Source of the DNA: Yoonia sp. GPGPB17
Lineage (GTDB): Bacteria; Pseudomonadota; Alphaproteobacteria; Rhodobacterales; Rhodobacteraceae
Assembly (NCBI RefSeq): GCF_037892195.1
Contig: NZ_JATACI010000005.1
Coordinates: forward strand, 1 to 64,000
Length of the DNA stretch: 64,000 nt
Direction of reading: 5' to 3'
Part shown: positions 1 through 8,432 of the stretch, piece by piece
How positions within the stretch are numbered: the first letter of the stretch is position 1
Layout of the letters: the number at the start of each line of letters is the position of its first letter
Position numbers and translations under genes: made by a program
Notes under the pieces: generated by a model
Databases searched by the model: none
Told to the model about the DNA's origin: nothing
Seen by the model: the letters and a program-made list of their open reading frames with translations, nothing else

Positions 1-2148
1 ATCATTGCCAGTATTTTCCTGTGTTACGTCTTCTTCGGAGACGGCAACTGGGTGCCAGATGTGATCCGCTGGAAAGGCGCGTCCCTATCCAAAGCCATGA
101 GTCACATGTGGACGACATCTGAGGGTGTATTCGGTCTCGCGCTAGGTGTGTCGACGAAATTCGTATTCCTTTTTGTCCTGTTCGGAGCGCTATTGGACAA
201 AGCAGGGGCCGGGAATTATTTCATCAAACTCGCCTTTGGTGCTCTCGGCCACCTGCGCGGGGGGCCTGCCAAGGCGGCTGTTGTTGGTTCTGCTGCAACG
301 GGGCTGATCTCAGGGTCTTCCATTGCGAATGTTGTAACCACGGGGACCTTTACGATCCCTCTAATGCGGCGCGTGGGGTTTACGAATGAACAAGCTGGCG
401 CAGTCGAGGTGGCCTCGTCAGTCAATGGTCAGATCATGCCGCCTGTGATGGGCGCGGCCGCATTCCTGATGGTGGAATATGTTGGCATTCCTTACGTCCA
501 GGTGATTACGCACGCCTTCCTGCCAGCGGCCATTTCCTATGTTGCACTGATCTACATCGTGCATTTGGAGGCCGTAAAACGGAACATGCCGACAATCGGT
601 GACCGTGTTGTTTCAATGGGCAAGACCATCGGCGGTATGTTTGCGTTCTTCGCAGGCTTTGCATTGCTGTGTTATGCGACGCAATTTCCGGTCGCGCTTG
701 TTACTTCGCTCGTACCAGAGGGTGCGGGCTGGATCTTGGCCGCTATGGTTGGGGTCGTATACCTCCTGCTGGTCTGGTTCGCATCGAAATCTCCAGACTT
801 AGAGCTGGACGATCCAAACGCGAAAGACGTAACGCTTCCGGTTGTCAGCGAGATTTACAAGACCGGCCTTTACTATCTCCTGCCGATCATTGTTCTGGTC
901 TACTTCCTGATGATCGAGCAAAAGTCCCCGGCATTGTCTGCATTCTGGGCAACGATGTTGCTGTTCCTGACCCTTGTAACACAGCGCCCACTGAAAGCAT
1001 TCTTCCGCGGTGAAACCAACTTCAGCGAACAGTTTATGTCAGGTGTTGTTGACCTGCGGGATGGCCTAGTTGCCGGTGCACGCAACATGATTGGCATTGG
1101 CCTCGCAACAGCAACGGCTGGCGTGATTGTCGGCACTGTAACGCTGACAGGTGTTGGTCAAGTTATGGCCGATCTGGTCGAGTTCCTGTCAGGCGGAAAC
1201 CTTATCCTGATGTTGATCCTAGTCGGCTTTCTCTCTTTGTTTTTGGGAATGGGTCTGCCAACGACTGCGAACTACATCGTGGTCTCCTCACTTTTGGCCG
1301 CTGTCGTAGTGGAACTGGGCGCGCAGGCTGACCTGATTGTGCCGCTAATCGCAGTACATCTCTTTGTATTCTACTTCGGCATTATGGCCGATGTAACGCC
1401 ACCGGTCGGTCTCGCAAGTTTTGCCGCAGCGGCCGTTTCAGGCGGAGATGCAATCAAAACCGGCTTCACCGCGTTTTTCTATAGCTTGCGCACAGTGGCG
1501 CTTCCGTTTGTGTTTATCTTCAACACGGATCTGTTGCTGATTGATGTTGGACTCGTGAAAGGCATATTCGTCTTCATTGTCGCCTCCATCGCCATTCTGG
1601 TGTTCACAGCAGGCACGATGGGCTGGTTCATTACGCGCAATAAAGTCTATGAAAGTGTAGCATTAGTGTTAATTGCCTTCGTGTTGTTCCGACCCGACTT
1701 TGTGATCAATCGGGTGCAACCTCCCTATCAGAGCTTTTCAGGAACCGAACTGGCTCAATCTGTCGGAACGGCAAACGTGGGTGACGAGTTGCGGGTTGTT
1801 GTTTCGGGGCCTGATTTTGACAACGGACAGATCAAACAACTCACGCTGTTGCTTGACATCGCAAATGAGGGATCAGGCGAAGAACGCCTGTCAAGCTTTG
1901 GTCTCGCGACGCTGGACGAAGACGGCAAGGTGCTGTTGGAAGAGCCTTTCCCAGGCACGCCTTTCTTTGACCAGATGTCGGGATTTGATTTCTATGGCGA
2001 TGAATCGGTTGTTGTCGCCGAAATCAAAACGCCTTCCGATCAACTGCCCAAGGAAATCGTATTTTTTCCCGCATTCCTGGCACTGGCATTCCTAATGTTC
2101 TTGCAATTCCGGCGGAGCAAAAACACCAAAGAGGAGAAACTGGCATGA
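1..2148 (+). CDS. TRAP transporter fused permease (4TM-12TM, DUF3394 C-terminus), 5' end outside the window
   Basis: The frame is open from the first base, so the true start lies upstream; the first in-window start codon is a GTG at 52. The product is a long polytopic membrane protein with about 13 hydrophobic segments. It carries the DctM-type signature of TRAP large permeases, with the NGQIMPPVMGA and GMGLPTTANYI motifs. It ends in a soluble stretch and a last membrane helix that resemble the DUF3394 extension of fused TAXI-type TRAP permeases. Such permeases take up organic acids or related solutes using a periplasmic binding protein and an ion gradient; the substrate cannot be read from the sequence. 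It overlaps the downstream uspA-like gene by four bases (ATGA), a pairing known for TRAP systems. The solute-binding protein is presumably upstream of the window. Confidence 0.93.
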   Translation: MIASIFLCYVFFGDGNWVPDVIRWKGASLSKAMSHMWTTSEGVFGLALGVSTKFVFLFVLFGALLDKAGAGNYFIKLAFGALGHLRGGPAKAAVVGSAATGLISGSSIANVVTTGTFTIPLMRRVGFTNEQAGAVEVASSVNGQIMPPVMGAAAFLMVEYVGIPYVQVITHAFLPAAISYVALIYIVHLEAVKRNMPTIGDRVVSMGKTIGGMFAFFAGFALLCYATQFPVALVTSLVPEGAGWILAAMVGVVYLLLVWFASKSPDLELDDPNAKDVTLPVVSEIYKTGLYYLLPIIVLVYFLMIEQKSPALSAFWATMLLFLTLVTQRPLKAFFRGETNFSEQFMSGVVDLRDGLVAGARNMIGIGLATATAGVIVGTVTLTGVGQVMADLVEFLSGGNLILMLILVGFLSLFLGMGLPTTANYIVVSSLLAAVVVELGAQADLIVPLIAVHLFVFYFGIMADVTPPVGLASFAAAAVSGGDAIKTGFTAFFYSLRTVALPFVFIFNTDLLLIDVGLVKGIFVFIVASIAILVFTAGTMGWFITRNKVYESVALVLIAFVLFRPDFVINRVQPPYQSFSGTELAQSVGTANVGDELRVVVSGPDFDNGQIKQLTLLLDIANEGSGEERLSSFGLATLDEDGKVLLEEPFPGTPFFDQMSGFDFYGDESVVVAEIKTPSDQLPKEIVFFPAFLALAFLMFLQFRRSKNTKEEKLA

Positions 2149-2579
2149 GCAACGGTGTCTTATGTGCGATCGATATAAGTAGCGACGATCAGGATGCGCA
2201 TGTTCTGAAAGTAGCCATTCAACAGGCGTCGCTTCGCGGAACACATCTTGACGTCATGACGGTGCTACCGGACTACGGGTTAAGTTTGGTGGGGTCTTAC
2301 TTTGACAAAAACCAGCACGCAAAAGTGGAAGAAAACGCAAAAGACTTACTGAGTGAGGTCGTTGCTCGCCATACTGAAAACAAGCAAAACCCCGAAACCC
2401 GTGCAGTCGTCGCAACTGGATCGGTATATGAACAGGTTTTGCAGTTAGCGAAGACAACCAAATGCGCGTTGATCGTCATCGGAGCACACCGCCCCGAGCT
2501 CAGTGACTACCTTCTGGGTCCAAACGCGGCCCGAATTGTGCGGCACTCACATTGTTCGGTCTATGTCGTCCGAGACTGA
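2145..2579 (+). CDS. Universal stress protein (UspA family), TRAP-associated
   Basis: A 144-residue single-domain Usp protein. The N-terminus has the usual beta-strand and Asp (VLCAIDIS). The C-terminal part has the nucleotide-binding loop pattern with IVIGAHRP, LLGPNAARIVRHS and a final CSVYVVRD strand, close to the G-2x-G-9x-G(S/T) ATP-binding motif of the family. The ATG overlaps the TRAP permease stop in an ATGA arrangement, so the two are translationally coupled. Usp proteins encoded with TRAP permeases are known in halophiles (TeaD of TeaABCD) to bind nucleotide and tune uptake; a similar role is inferred here. Confidence 0.9.
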   Translation: MSNGVLCAIDISSDDQDAHVLKVAIQQASLRGTHLDVMTVLPDYGLSLVGSYFDKNQHAKVEENAKDLLSEVVARHTENKQNPETRAVVATGSVYEQVLQLAKTTKCALIVIGAHRPELSDYLLGPNAARIVRHSHCSVYVVRD

Positions 2580-2976
2580 CGGGACCGTTGGTAAACGAAG
2601 CCACATTGAGAAGAACGGCGAGTGCGGATCGTTGTCTCCAAGCGCCTGCGCCTCGCGCCGCTAAACGCCGGTCATGGCAGCCACGCAGCAAAACCAATGC
2701 GGCCTCAAAATCAGTGGCAAACGCGCGGCCGATCACGGCCCAGGTCAATATAGTTGCCCTCTCTTTCGCTGCCATTTGTGCAGTACGCTGTGAATTCGAC
2801 GACTGATCCTTGCTGCGGTATGTATTATTGGCCGGTCTTGCCGCCGCGCGAAGTGATTGGATATTGCGCTCACGCAGCAACTTTCACGCTGCGAGCACGC
2901 GCAGCGTGACATTCGGACTCACAGTTTGGGCTCAGCACCGACCAACGCGGCATGAGGGACAGACGCCCGCTTTGAA
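2580..2976. other. Intergenic region without a convincing gene; one perfect hairpin
   Basis: No frame here shows a recognisable protein or a start with a ribosome-binding site. The one structured element is a perfect 10-bp stem with a 6-base loop (TCACGCTGCG at 2884-2893, partner arm at 2900-2909). It could end the TRAP/usp transcript but lacks a T-run. The last 70 bases share sequence with the region just downstream of the recombinase gene at 20.4-21.0 kb, including a shared GTGCTGAGCCCA string read in the recombinase sense. Confidence 0.6.
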
Positions 2977-2978
2977 AT

Positions 2979-3001
2979 GGCGAGCGGCAGCACCGCTCGC
3001 C
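2979..3001 (-). terminator. Hairpin after recombinase copy 1
   Basis: A perfect 9-bp inverted repeat, GGCGAGCGG / CCGCTCGCC, starts a few bases after the stop codon of the minus-strand recombinase. The same hairpin, followed by the same ATTTCAAAGCG sequence, follows copy 2 at 21017-21039. It therefore belongs to the duplicated unit. There is no strong T-run, so terminator function is inferred. Confidence 0.55.
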
Positions 3002-3009
3002 AAAATGGC

Positions 3010-3642
3010 TCACATGTCGATGCGTTCAGCGATGCTCAAGGCATCTTCGAGTTCGACGCCAAGATAACGCACTGTACTGTCGACCTTCGTGTGACCAAGC
3101 AGCAGTTGTACCGCGCGGAGGTTTCCTGTCTTGCGGTAAATCTCTGCGGCCTTTGTACGGCGAAGTGAATGCGTGCCATAACCACTTGGTTCAAGGCCGA
3201 TTGCAGTCACCCAATCGCGGACAAGCCGACCATACTGACGGGTGGAGATATGGGGGCGGTCATGGAACCGGCTTGGGAACATGAACTGACACGCGAACAT
3301 CTCAGGTGATTTGACCCAAGCCAAGACAGTTTCGCGTTTGTTTTCCGTCAATTCGAACTGCACAGGCCGCTTGGTCTTGCTCTGGATCACCGAAACGCGT
3401 TCTCGCACGCGATCATCTTTCACTAGGTCAGACACGGTCAACTTGACGAGATCACAGCCGCGCAACTTGCTATCTATTGCGACGTTGAACAAAGCAAGAT
3501 CGCGCAGGTAACCCGCCGGTTCGAGCCGCGCCCAGATCGCCCAGACCTGTTTGGGCAGCAAAGGTCGTTTTTGACCGATGATCCGCCCCTTGTTCCAAGC
3601 TCTGTGTTTCGAGGTTGTTGCGGGAAGTTGGACTCTTGGCAT
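3010..3642 (-). CDS. Short tyrosine recombinase/integrase, copy 1 of 3
   Basis: A 210-residue tyrosine recombinase consisting almost only of the catalytic domain. The conserved residues are present in order: Arg I in SKLRGCDLV, a Lys in QSKTKRP, the H-x-x-R box in THSLRRTKA, a second His in LLLGHTK and the nucleophile Tyr in STVRYLGV. The N-terminal arm/core-binding domain of phage-type integrases is missing. The start was placed at the ATG preceded by GGAGGG about 8 bases upstream, which gives exactly the same length as copy 2; a longer reading exists but lacks that site. It lies alone. A hairpin (CACCGC/GCGGTG) about 40 bases upstream may be its promoter or binding region. Two relatives lie at 20.4 and 50.1 kb. 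Confidence 0.85.
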   Translation of the reverse strand: MPRVQLPATTSKHRAWNKGRIIGQKRPLLPKQVWAIWARLEPAGYLRDLALFNVAIDSKLRGCDLVKLTVSDLVKDDRVRERVSVIQSKTKRPVQFELTENKRETVLAWVKSPEMFACQFMFPSRFHDRPHISTRQYGRLVRDWVTAIGLEPSGYGTHSLRRTKAAEIYRKTGNLRAVQLLLGHTKVDSTVRYLGVELEDALSIAERIDM

Positions 3643-3892
3643 AATCTGCCCTCCGTTCCTCCCTCCAAGCCCATTCGCTAGCACCGCGCTAGCGGTGTGT
3701 TTTTAGCATCCTTGCTAACGGCAGTTTTCAGAAGCTAACGGACAGGGCCTGTGCTGCAAGGGCAATCGACTGCTTTGAGCCCACTTTGACCGATGCTGCA
3801 TTTTGCGCGAATGTCGGCATTCGGAAAATACTCAAAAGCGCGATCCAGCCCTTCTGATGTCGCTAGAGTGATGAATTTCTGTTTCAGTGGCG

Positions 3893-5080
3893 TCAGATTT
3901 CTCCGGCTATGATCTGGGCGTAGACATTCGGATCAGTGATTCCTTCGGATCCAATGACGATGATGCGTGAATTGGCGTCTAGGCATAAATTCCGCTGTAG
4001 AGCAGGTTGTTTGGCTGCTGCAACGACAGCACAAAGCCCAGCGACACCGCTTTCACCGGCTTCAAAGGGTTCGTCACCACAGGCACCATTAGCCAATATC
4101 CGAACCATCGGACCGACAATATTTTCGGGGATAGTGATAAAGTCGTGGGCAGCATCCGCAAGGACTGACCAAGCCAATTCTGATGGTTCACCACACGACA
4201 GGCCCGCCATGATGGTTTCCTTTGAAATCTCCACGCTTGTCGCTTCATTCGCCCTAGCGCTTGCGAACAAACAGGGTGCGAGTTCGGGCTCGACAATCAC
4301 GACACGGGGCGCATCGAACCCCCATTCTTGATGGAAGACAGCCGAAACTGCAGCCGCCAACCCACCAACGCCGCCCTGCAGAAAAACGTGGGTCGGAGGT
4401 GTGACGTAGCTTTGAACAATCTCACGCGCCATAACTCCATAGCCCGCCATCACGTCCAACGGGGGCTGCGTATAGCCGGGCCAAGACGTGTCCGAGACAA
4501 TCAACCATCCGTGCTTTTCCGCATCGGCACGTGTTTGGGCAACCGTCGCGTCATAATCGCCATCAACTCGGACCACTTCGGCACCTAGGTTCCGCATGAC
4601 ATCGGCGCGGTGCTTACTGACTTCTGCATGAATGTAGATCCGACAGTTTGTGTGAAATTGCGCGGCACCCCAAGCAACTGAGCGGCCATGGTTACCATCA
4701 GTGGCGGAAATCACGGTTATCGCCTTCGTCTGCTGGGCATAAAGACCGCGGCGTACATCGAACGGATCCGCCAGCTTGCCAATGGATTTGGACAGCTCAC
4801 GCTGAACCGTTCGCAAAACCGCGTAAGCCCCACCGAGTGCCTTGAAGCTGCCAAGTCCGAACCTTGGACCTTCGTGTTTGTAGCGAAGATCACCGATGCC
4901 GAGCCTTCCGGCTAGCCCAGGAAGATCAATCAAGGGCGTCTCGGCATAACCGTCCCAGTTCGAAATCTCCTTTTCCGCGTTATCGAAACCTGCGCGGTTT
5001 AGGGTTTGTGTCACGGGGCCATCGAATAATGGCGTGCTTGCGTGGTGATCTAGGATAGCGGTTTTGAATGGTGTGAACAT
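3893..5080 (-). CDS. dpaL: Diaminopropionate ammonia-lyase
   Basis: A 395-residue fold-type II PLP enzyme. It has the family's YKHEGPRFGLGSFKALGGAYA segment: the Lys of SFKALGG is the PLP Schiff-base lysine, with GNHGRSVAWGA (asparagine loop) and a glycine-rich LQGGVGGLA phosphate-binding loop further on. Family members convert 2,3-diaminopropionate to pyruvate and ammonia; length matches the usual about 400 residues. It is divergent from an Lrp-type regulator 109 bases away, a typical arrangement for an amino-acid-inducible catabolic gene. Threonine dehydratase-like enzymes are relatives, but the N-terminal motif favours DpaL. Confidence 0.85.
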   Translation of the reverse strand: MFTPFKTAILDHHASTPLFDGPVTQTLNRAGFDNAEKEISNWDGYAETPLIDLPGLAGRLGIGDLRYKHEGPRFGLGSFKALGGAYAVLRTVQRELSKSIGKLADPFDVRRGLYAQQTKAITVISATDGNHGRSVAWGAAQFHTNCRIYIHAEVSKHRADVMRNLGAEVVRVDGDYDATVAQTRADAEKHGWLIVSDTSWPGYTQPPLDVMAGYGVMAREIVQSYVTPPTHVFLQGGVGGLAAAVSAVFHQEWGFDAPRVVIVEPELAPCLFASARANEATSVEISKETIMAGLSCGEPSELAWSVLADAAHDFITIPENIVGPMVRILANGACGDEPFEAGESGVAGLCAVVAAAKQPALQRNLCLDANSRIIVIGSEGITDPNVYAQIIAGEI

Positions 5081-5189
5081 TGGATCTCTTTCTATCAGCT
5101 GATGAAATTTTAGTTCACTAACTAGTGGTTGTGTGCTCTAATATGCAGGAAAAAATGCAACATTTTTGCAAGATAGGCAGGAATTTCAA
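5081..5189. promoter_or_regulatory. Divergent promoter/operator region between dpaL and lrp-like gene
   Basis: An AT-rich 109-bp region between two divergent genes. It includes short inverted motifs such as ATCAGCTGAT and ACTAACTAGTGG. Lrp/AsnC regulators usually bind several degenerate sites in such spacers, controlling themselves and the neighbour. No precise box can be assigned by eye. Confidence 0.5.
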
Positions 5190-5660
5190 TTGAAACGTTC
5201 AGAATCTCTTGATCCGTTCGATTTGGAGATCCTCCGCATTCTACAAAAAGACAACACCGTGCCACAACGGGTGATCGGGGAGCGGGTCAATCTGTCAGCG
5301 CCATCTGTGCAACGCAGGATCAAGCGGCTCGAGGCGTCTGGTGTCATCGCCGCCCAAACGGCCACTGTAGATCCCGCACGTTTTGGACCCGCCTTAACCG
5401 TAGTTGTTCAAGTCGAGCTGAACGTGGAGACGGGAGGGGCAATCGAACAGGTCAAGCAAAGCTTCGTCGATGCCCCTGAAGTACAGCAATGCTATTACGT
5501 CACTGGTGAAGCCGATTTTGTGTTGATCATTCTGGTGCAAGATATGTCTGAATATGAGGCCCTGACGCAGCGACTTTTCTTTTCAAACGAGACGATCAAG
5601 AAGTTCAAAACCTTTGTCACAATGGACCGCACCAAAGTGAGCTTAGAAATCGACATCTGA
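5190..5660 (+). CDS. Lrp/AsnC family transcriptional regulator
   Basis: About 156 residues: an N-terminal winged helix-turn-helix (LDPFDLEILRILQKDN ... LSAPSVQRRIKRLEASGVI) followed by an AsnC/RAM ligand-binding domain with the EADFVLIILVQDM segment. No ATG exists in frame. A TTG preceded by AGGCAGGA at 7-base spacing is the best start; an earlier TTG 24 bases upstream is possible. The gene is divergent from the diaminopropionate ammonia-lyase gene and most likely controls it in response to an amino acid. Confidence 0.88.
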   Translation: MKRSESLDPFDLEILRILQKDNTVPQRVIGERVNLSAPSVQRRIKRLEASGVIAAQTATVDPARFGPALTVVVQVELNVETGGAIEQVKQSFVDAPEVQQCYYVTGEADFVLIILVQDMSEYEALTQRLFFSNETIKKFKTFVTMDRTKVSLEIDI

Positions 5661-5752
5661 TCAGAATAAAGCGGACATTGAGTTGGTTTGAACGAACGGC
5701 GACTTTGTCCGCCTTGTTTCCGTCCATTTGCCGTGCAGCTAAGGTCTGTTGT

Positions 5753-7309
5753 GAGCCGATTCCGTTGAAAAACTCTTTGGTTTCAGCCTGTCGAAGTCGG
5801 CTATCGCGTTGATTTATTTTGAACGTCCCTAGGTCGACCACCTTTTATCCGGTTGCGGTCACCATTGGCTTAAGTTTGGCCAATTTCCGGAGGTTTTGGG
5901 CGGTGGCGGCGAGGGTAAATTCGTCCTGGACGCCACATGGGCCACGTAATCGGAGCCTGCCCAATCCAAGGATACGTTTGAGATGTGCGAAGAGCATTTC
6001 GACCTTCTTGCGTCGGGCCTGAGCCTTCGGATTGAACTCCGAGGCTGTGCAAACTCGGGCAAAGTCTCTGACAACTTCATATTTCTCTCGATGAACCGAA
6101 CGCCTTTCAGCGTTAGGGCAGCACTTTGCCTTCAGCTCGCATCCTGTGCAGTCTGATTTCAATGCTCGATAGTTTCTGGATTTCCAAACTGGCGCATTCC
6201 GTTTTGGATCGGAATAGGTTCGCCAGGTGTGCCGCATCTCTTTGCCGCCAGGGCAGATGTATCGGTCGTTCTCATCATCCCAAGTGAAGTCGGACCGCGA
6301 GAAGGTGCCGTCCTTGCGTTCACCTTTGTCAAAGACTGGGATGAACGGCAGGATTTGCCGCTTCAGTGTCAACCAAACCAGATTGTCGGCGGCACCATAC
6401 GCGGTATCAGCTGCAATCCAGTCAGGCTTTATGCCAAAGCGCTCTTCGGTGCGGTCGAGCATCTTGCGCATTGCGCCTACCTCGGCGGTTCTGTTCGAGC
6501 GGCTGGCATCCACATCAACGATGATACTGTGATCTGTATCGATCAGATAATTGGTAGAAAAAGCAAAGAAAGCGGGGCCTTTGCGTGCGGCAGTCCATTG
6601 GCTGGCGGGATCGGCATGAGCCGTAAACTTGGGCTTGGTCGTAGTGGCTGCACCAAAGGCTTCGTCGTTCAGCGTGTCGAGGTATTCCCGCACTGCGCGC
6701 GGTGCATCTTTGGCGTCACCTATGCGGGCTGCCCAATCACCTGGGTTGCTGGAGTTTTGTTTTTGGACATCTGCACTGATCAAACTGGCATCGACGGCAA
6801 ATCCTTGGCCACCTACCAACCCTTCTTCCATGCAGCGAGCGACAGTCATTTCAAATACGTGACGTAGAAGGTCACTCTCGCGAAAGCGTCCGTGGCGGTT
6901 CTTGGAAAAGGTCGAATGATCCGGGATGCGGTCACTCAGGTCGAGGCGGCAGAACCAGCGATAGGCAAGGTTCAGATGAACCTCTTCGCACAACTGGCGC
7001 TCAGAGCGGATGCCAGAGCAATAGCCCACTAGCAACATCCGGATCATCAATTCAGGATCAATGGATGGGCGCCCGGTGTGGCTGTAGAAATCTGAAAGGT
7101 GTGACCGGATGCTGCTCAAGTCAACGAAGCGACCAATCGACCGCAACAGGTGGTTTTGGGGAACGTGATCTTCCAGCGAAAACTCATAAAACAGTGCTGC
7201 CTGCGCCTCCTGCTTCGGTCCCATCATCGCCAGATCTCCCAATCAATAAAGGAATTGAATCAGCGATTACCCCTTCGATCAAGCAAGAGTTTTTCAACAC
7301 AATCGGCTC
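5753..7309 (-). mobile_element. IS1182-type insertion sequence, copy 1 (intact)
   Basis: About 1.56 kb bounded by 25-bp terminal inverted repeats matching at 23 of 25 positions (left end GAGCCGATTCCGTTGAAAAA, right end its near reverse complement). It holds one full-length transposase. No clear target duplication is visible. It is the best preserved of three related copies and has the same orientation as copy 2, with which it brackets a glutathione S-transferase gene. Confidence 0.85.
5845..7242 (-). CDS. IS1182-family DDE transposase (copy 1)
   Basis: A 465-residue transposase. The N-terminal DUF772-like region (FYSHTGRPSIDPELMIRMLLVGY, CEEVHLNLAYRWFCRL, DHSTFSKNRHGRFRESDLL) is followed by the DDE core: first Asp in GFAVDASLI, second Asp in DWIAADTAYG. 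A Cys-rich insert (CTGCELKAKC) and a C-terminal helix with the catalytic Glu (KKVEMLFAHLKRILGLGRLRLRG) complete it. It fills the element between its inverted repeats. Two further copies share most of these motifs. Confidence 0.92.
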   Translation of the reverse strand: MGDLAMMGPKQEAQAALFYEFSLEDHVPQNHLLRSIGRFVDLSSIRSHLSDFYSHTGRPSIDPELMIRMLLVGYCSGIRSERQLCEEVHLNLAYRWFCRLDLSDRIPDHSTFSKNRHGRFRESDLLRHVFEMTVARCMEEGLVGGQGFAVDASLISADVQKQNSSNPGDWAARIGDAKDAPRAVREYLDTLNDEAFGAATTTKPKFTAHADPASQWTAARKGPAFFAFSTNYLIDTDHSIIVDVDASRSNRTAEVGAMRKMLDRTEERFGIKPDWIAADTAYGAADNLVWLTLKRQILPFIPVFDKGERKDGTFSRSDFTWDDENDRYICPGGKEMRHTWRTYSDPKRNAPVWKSRNYRALKSDCTGCELKAKCCPNAERRSVHREKYEVVRDFARVCTASEFNPKAQARRKKVEMLFAHLKRILGLGRLRLRGPCGVQDEFTLAATAQNLRKLAKLKPMVTATG

Positions 7310-7657
7310 TGCTGTAGCTTTCGCCGCGCGATCCGCGAACGGCAGGTGCAGGAAACACCGCCCTTCGCTGTGCCTCGTTCCAACGGGCAGAACGCGGACT
7401 TTTCTGTCATTCACCTACTCCGGCCTACGGCAGCTTCTAAGTATTGCGGTTGTAAGTCTTATCTTGAACAGCTTGCACAGAGCTATTTGTCTCGAATACA
7501 GATTCTTTGCAAGGAACTGGCACCCAGTTAAACAGATTTCGAGGGCCAGCGTTGAATCTTTACCCGTCCTAGTCAAATTGTTGACGAAGTCGGTTTTCCT
7601 TGCGGTTTCAGTGTGAAAGACCAAACACTAAGGCTAGATGTTTCAGGAACTTTTGGC
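7310..7657. other. Intergenic region between IS copy 1 and the GST gene
   Basis: No gene recognised. The stretch probably carries the promoter of the downstream glutathione S-transferase. No regulator or clear inverted repeat is seen apart from the IS end. Confidence 0.5.
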
Positions 7658-8296
7658 ATGTATAAACTATTCTACTCTTTGAAAAGCGCCTCAATGGGCA
7701 TCCGAGTTTTGTTGGAAGAAATTGGTGCGCCCTACGAGCTTATTCAAACTTCAGTGGACAAGGATACGCCGCGACCAACGGAGCAGCTTGCAGTTAATCC
7801 CAATGGCTGGGTTCCAGTTCTGCTTTGGGAAAATGGTGCGATGTACGAAGCCGCAGCCATAACGGTATTTCTGGGTGATCGTCATCCCGAGGCACAGTTG
7901 GCACCCGCCATAGACGATCCATCGCGCGCGGTATTTCTGCAAACGTTGATCTACTTTTCCAACTCGGTGCAAAACGCCTTTCAGCTTACCTATTACCCGG
8001 ACCGATTTGTTGATGCACCCGAGGATGAGCCAAGTGCGCAGCAGCGCGGCAACCGGAGGCTGAGGGAGACTTGGGCGGTCATCGACACACAAATTGGCGA
8101 CAAGGAATGGATTCTTGGAGATCGGTTCAGTGCAGCCGATATCTACCTATTCATGCTGACTACCTGGCTGCGTACTGCAAAGGGGCATCCCACAATGATC
8201 GAATTTCCGAATGCCAAACGCATCGCCGATAACGTATTGCAAAGGCCAAGCATACAGCAGGTCTATCGACCATGGACAAAGAACCCAGAGTACTAG
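7658..8296 (+). CDS. Glutathione S-transferase family protein
   Basis: A 212-residue cytosolic-type GST. The N-terminal thioredoxin-like domain begins MYKLFYSLKSAS and has the cis-proline segment NGWVPVLLWENG followed by YEAAAITVFLGDRHP (glutathione gamma-glutamyl binding, with Glu rather than the commoner Glu-Ser pair). The C-terminal all-helical domain holds the conserved N-capping motif FSAADIYLFML. The start was set at the ATG with AGGAA 8 bases upstream; a GTG 45 bases earlier also reads in frame. It lies between two same-orientation IS1182-type elements, so it may have been moved as a composite unit. Substrate unknown. Confidence 0.88.
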   Translation: MYKLFYSLKSASMGIRVLLEEIGAPYELIQTSVDKDTPRPTEQLAVNPNGWVPVLLWENGAMYEAAAITVFLGDRHPEAQLAPAIDDPSRAVFLQTLIYFSNSVQNAFQLTYYPDRFVDAPEDEPSAQQRGNRRLRETWAVIDTQIGDKEWILGDRFSAADIYLFMLTTWLRTAKGHPTMIEFPNAKRIADNVLQRPSIQQVYRPWTKNPEY

Positions 8297-8432
8297 AAGC
8301 GACAGGTAGATAAAAATGCAAGTCGCGGCATGTCGAACATGGCCGCGAAGGGACTGCTCTACGTAGCCGTTCGGAGGTCGGCTCGCGTTCACCATAGCGG
8401 CCATCCATACATAATGCAGCATCGGTTGATTT

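Noticed and set aside
6229..6867. Plus-strand 212-codon reading inside IS copy 1
   Set aside because: Antisense to the intact transposase, no ribosome-binding site or domain.
5753..7309. Target-site duplication around IS copy 1
   Set aside because: Flanks TTGT and TGCT do not match convincingly; no duplication could be claimed.
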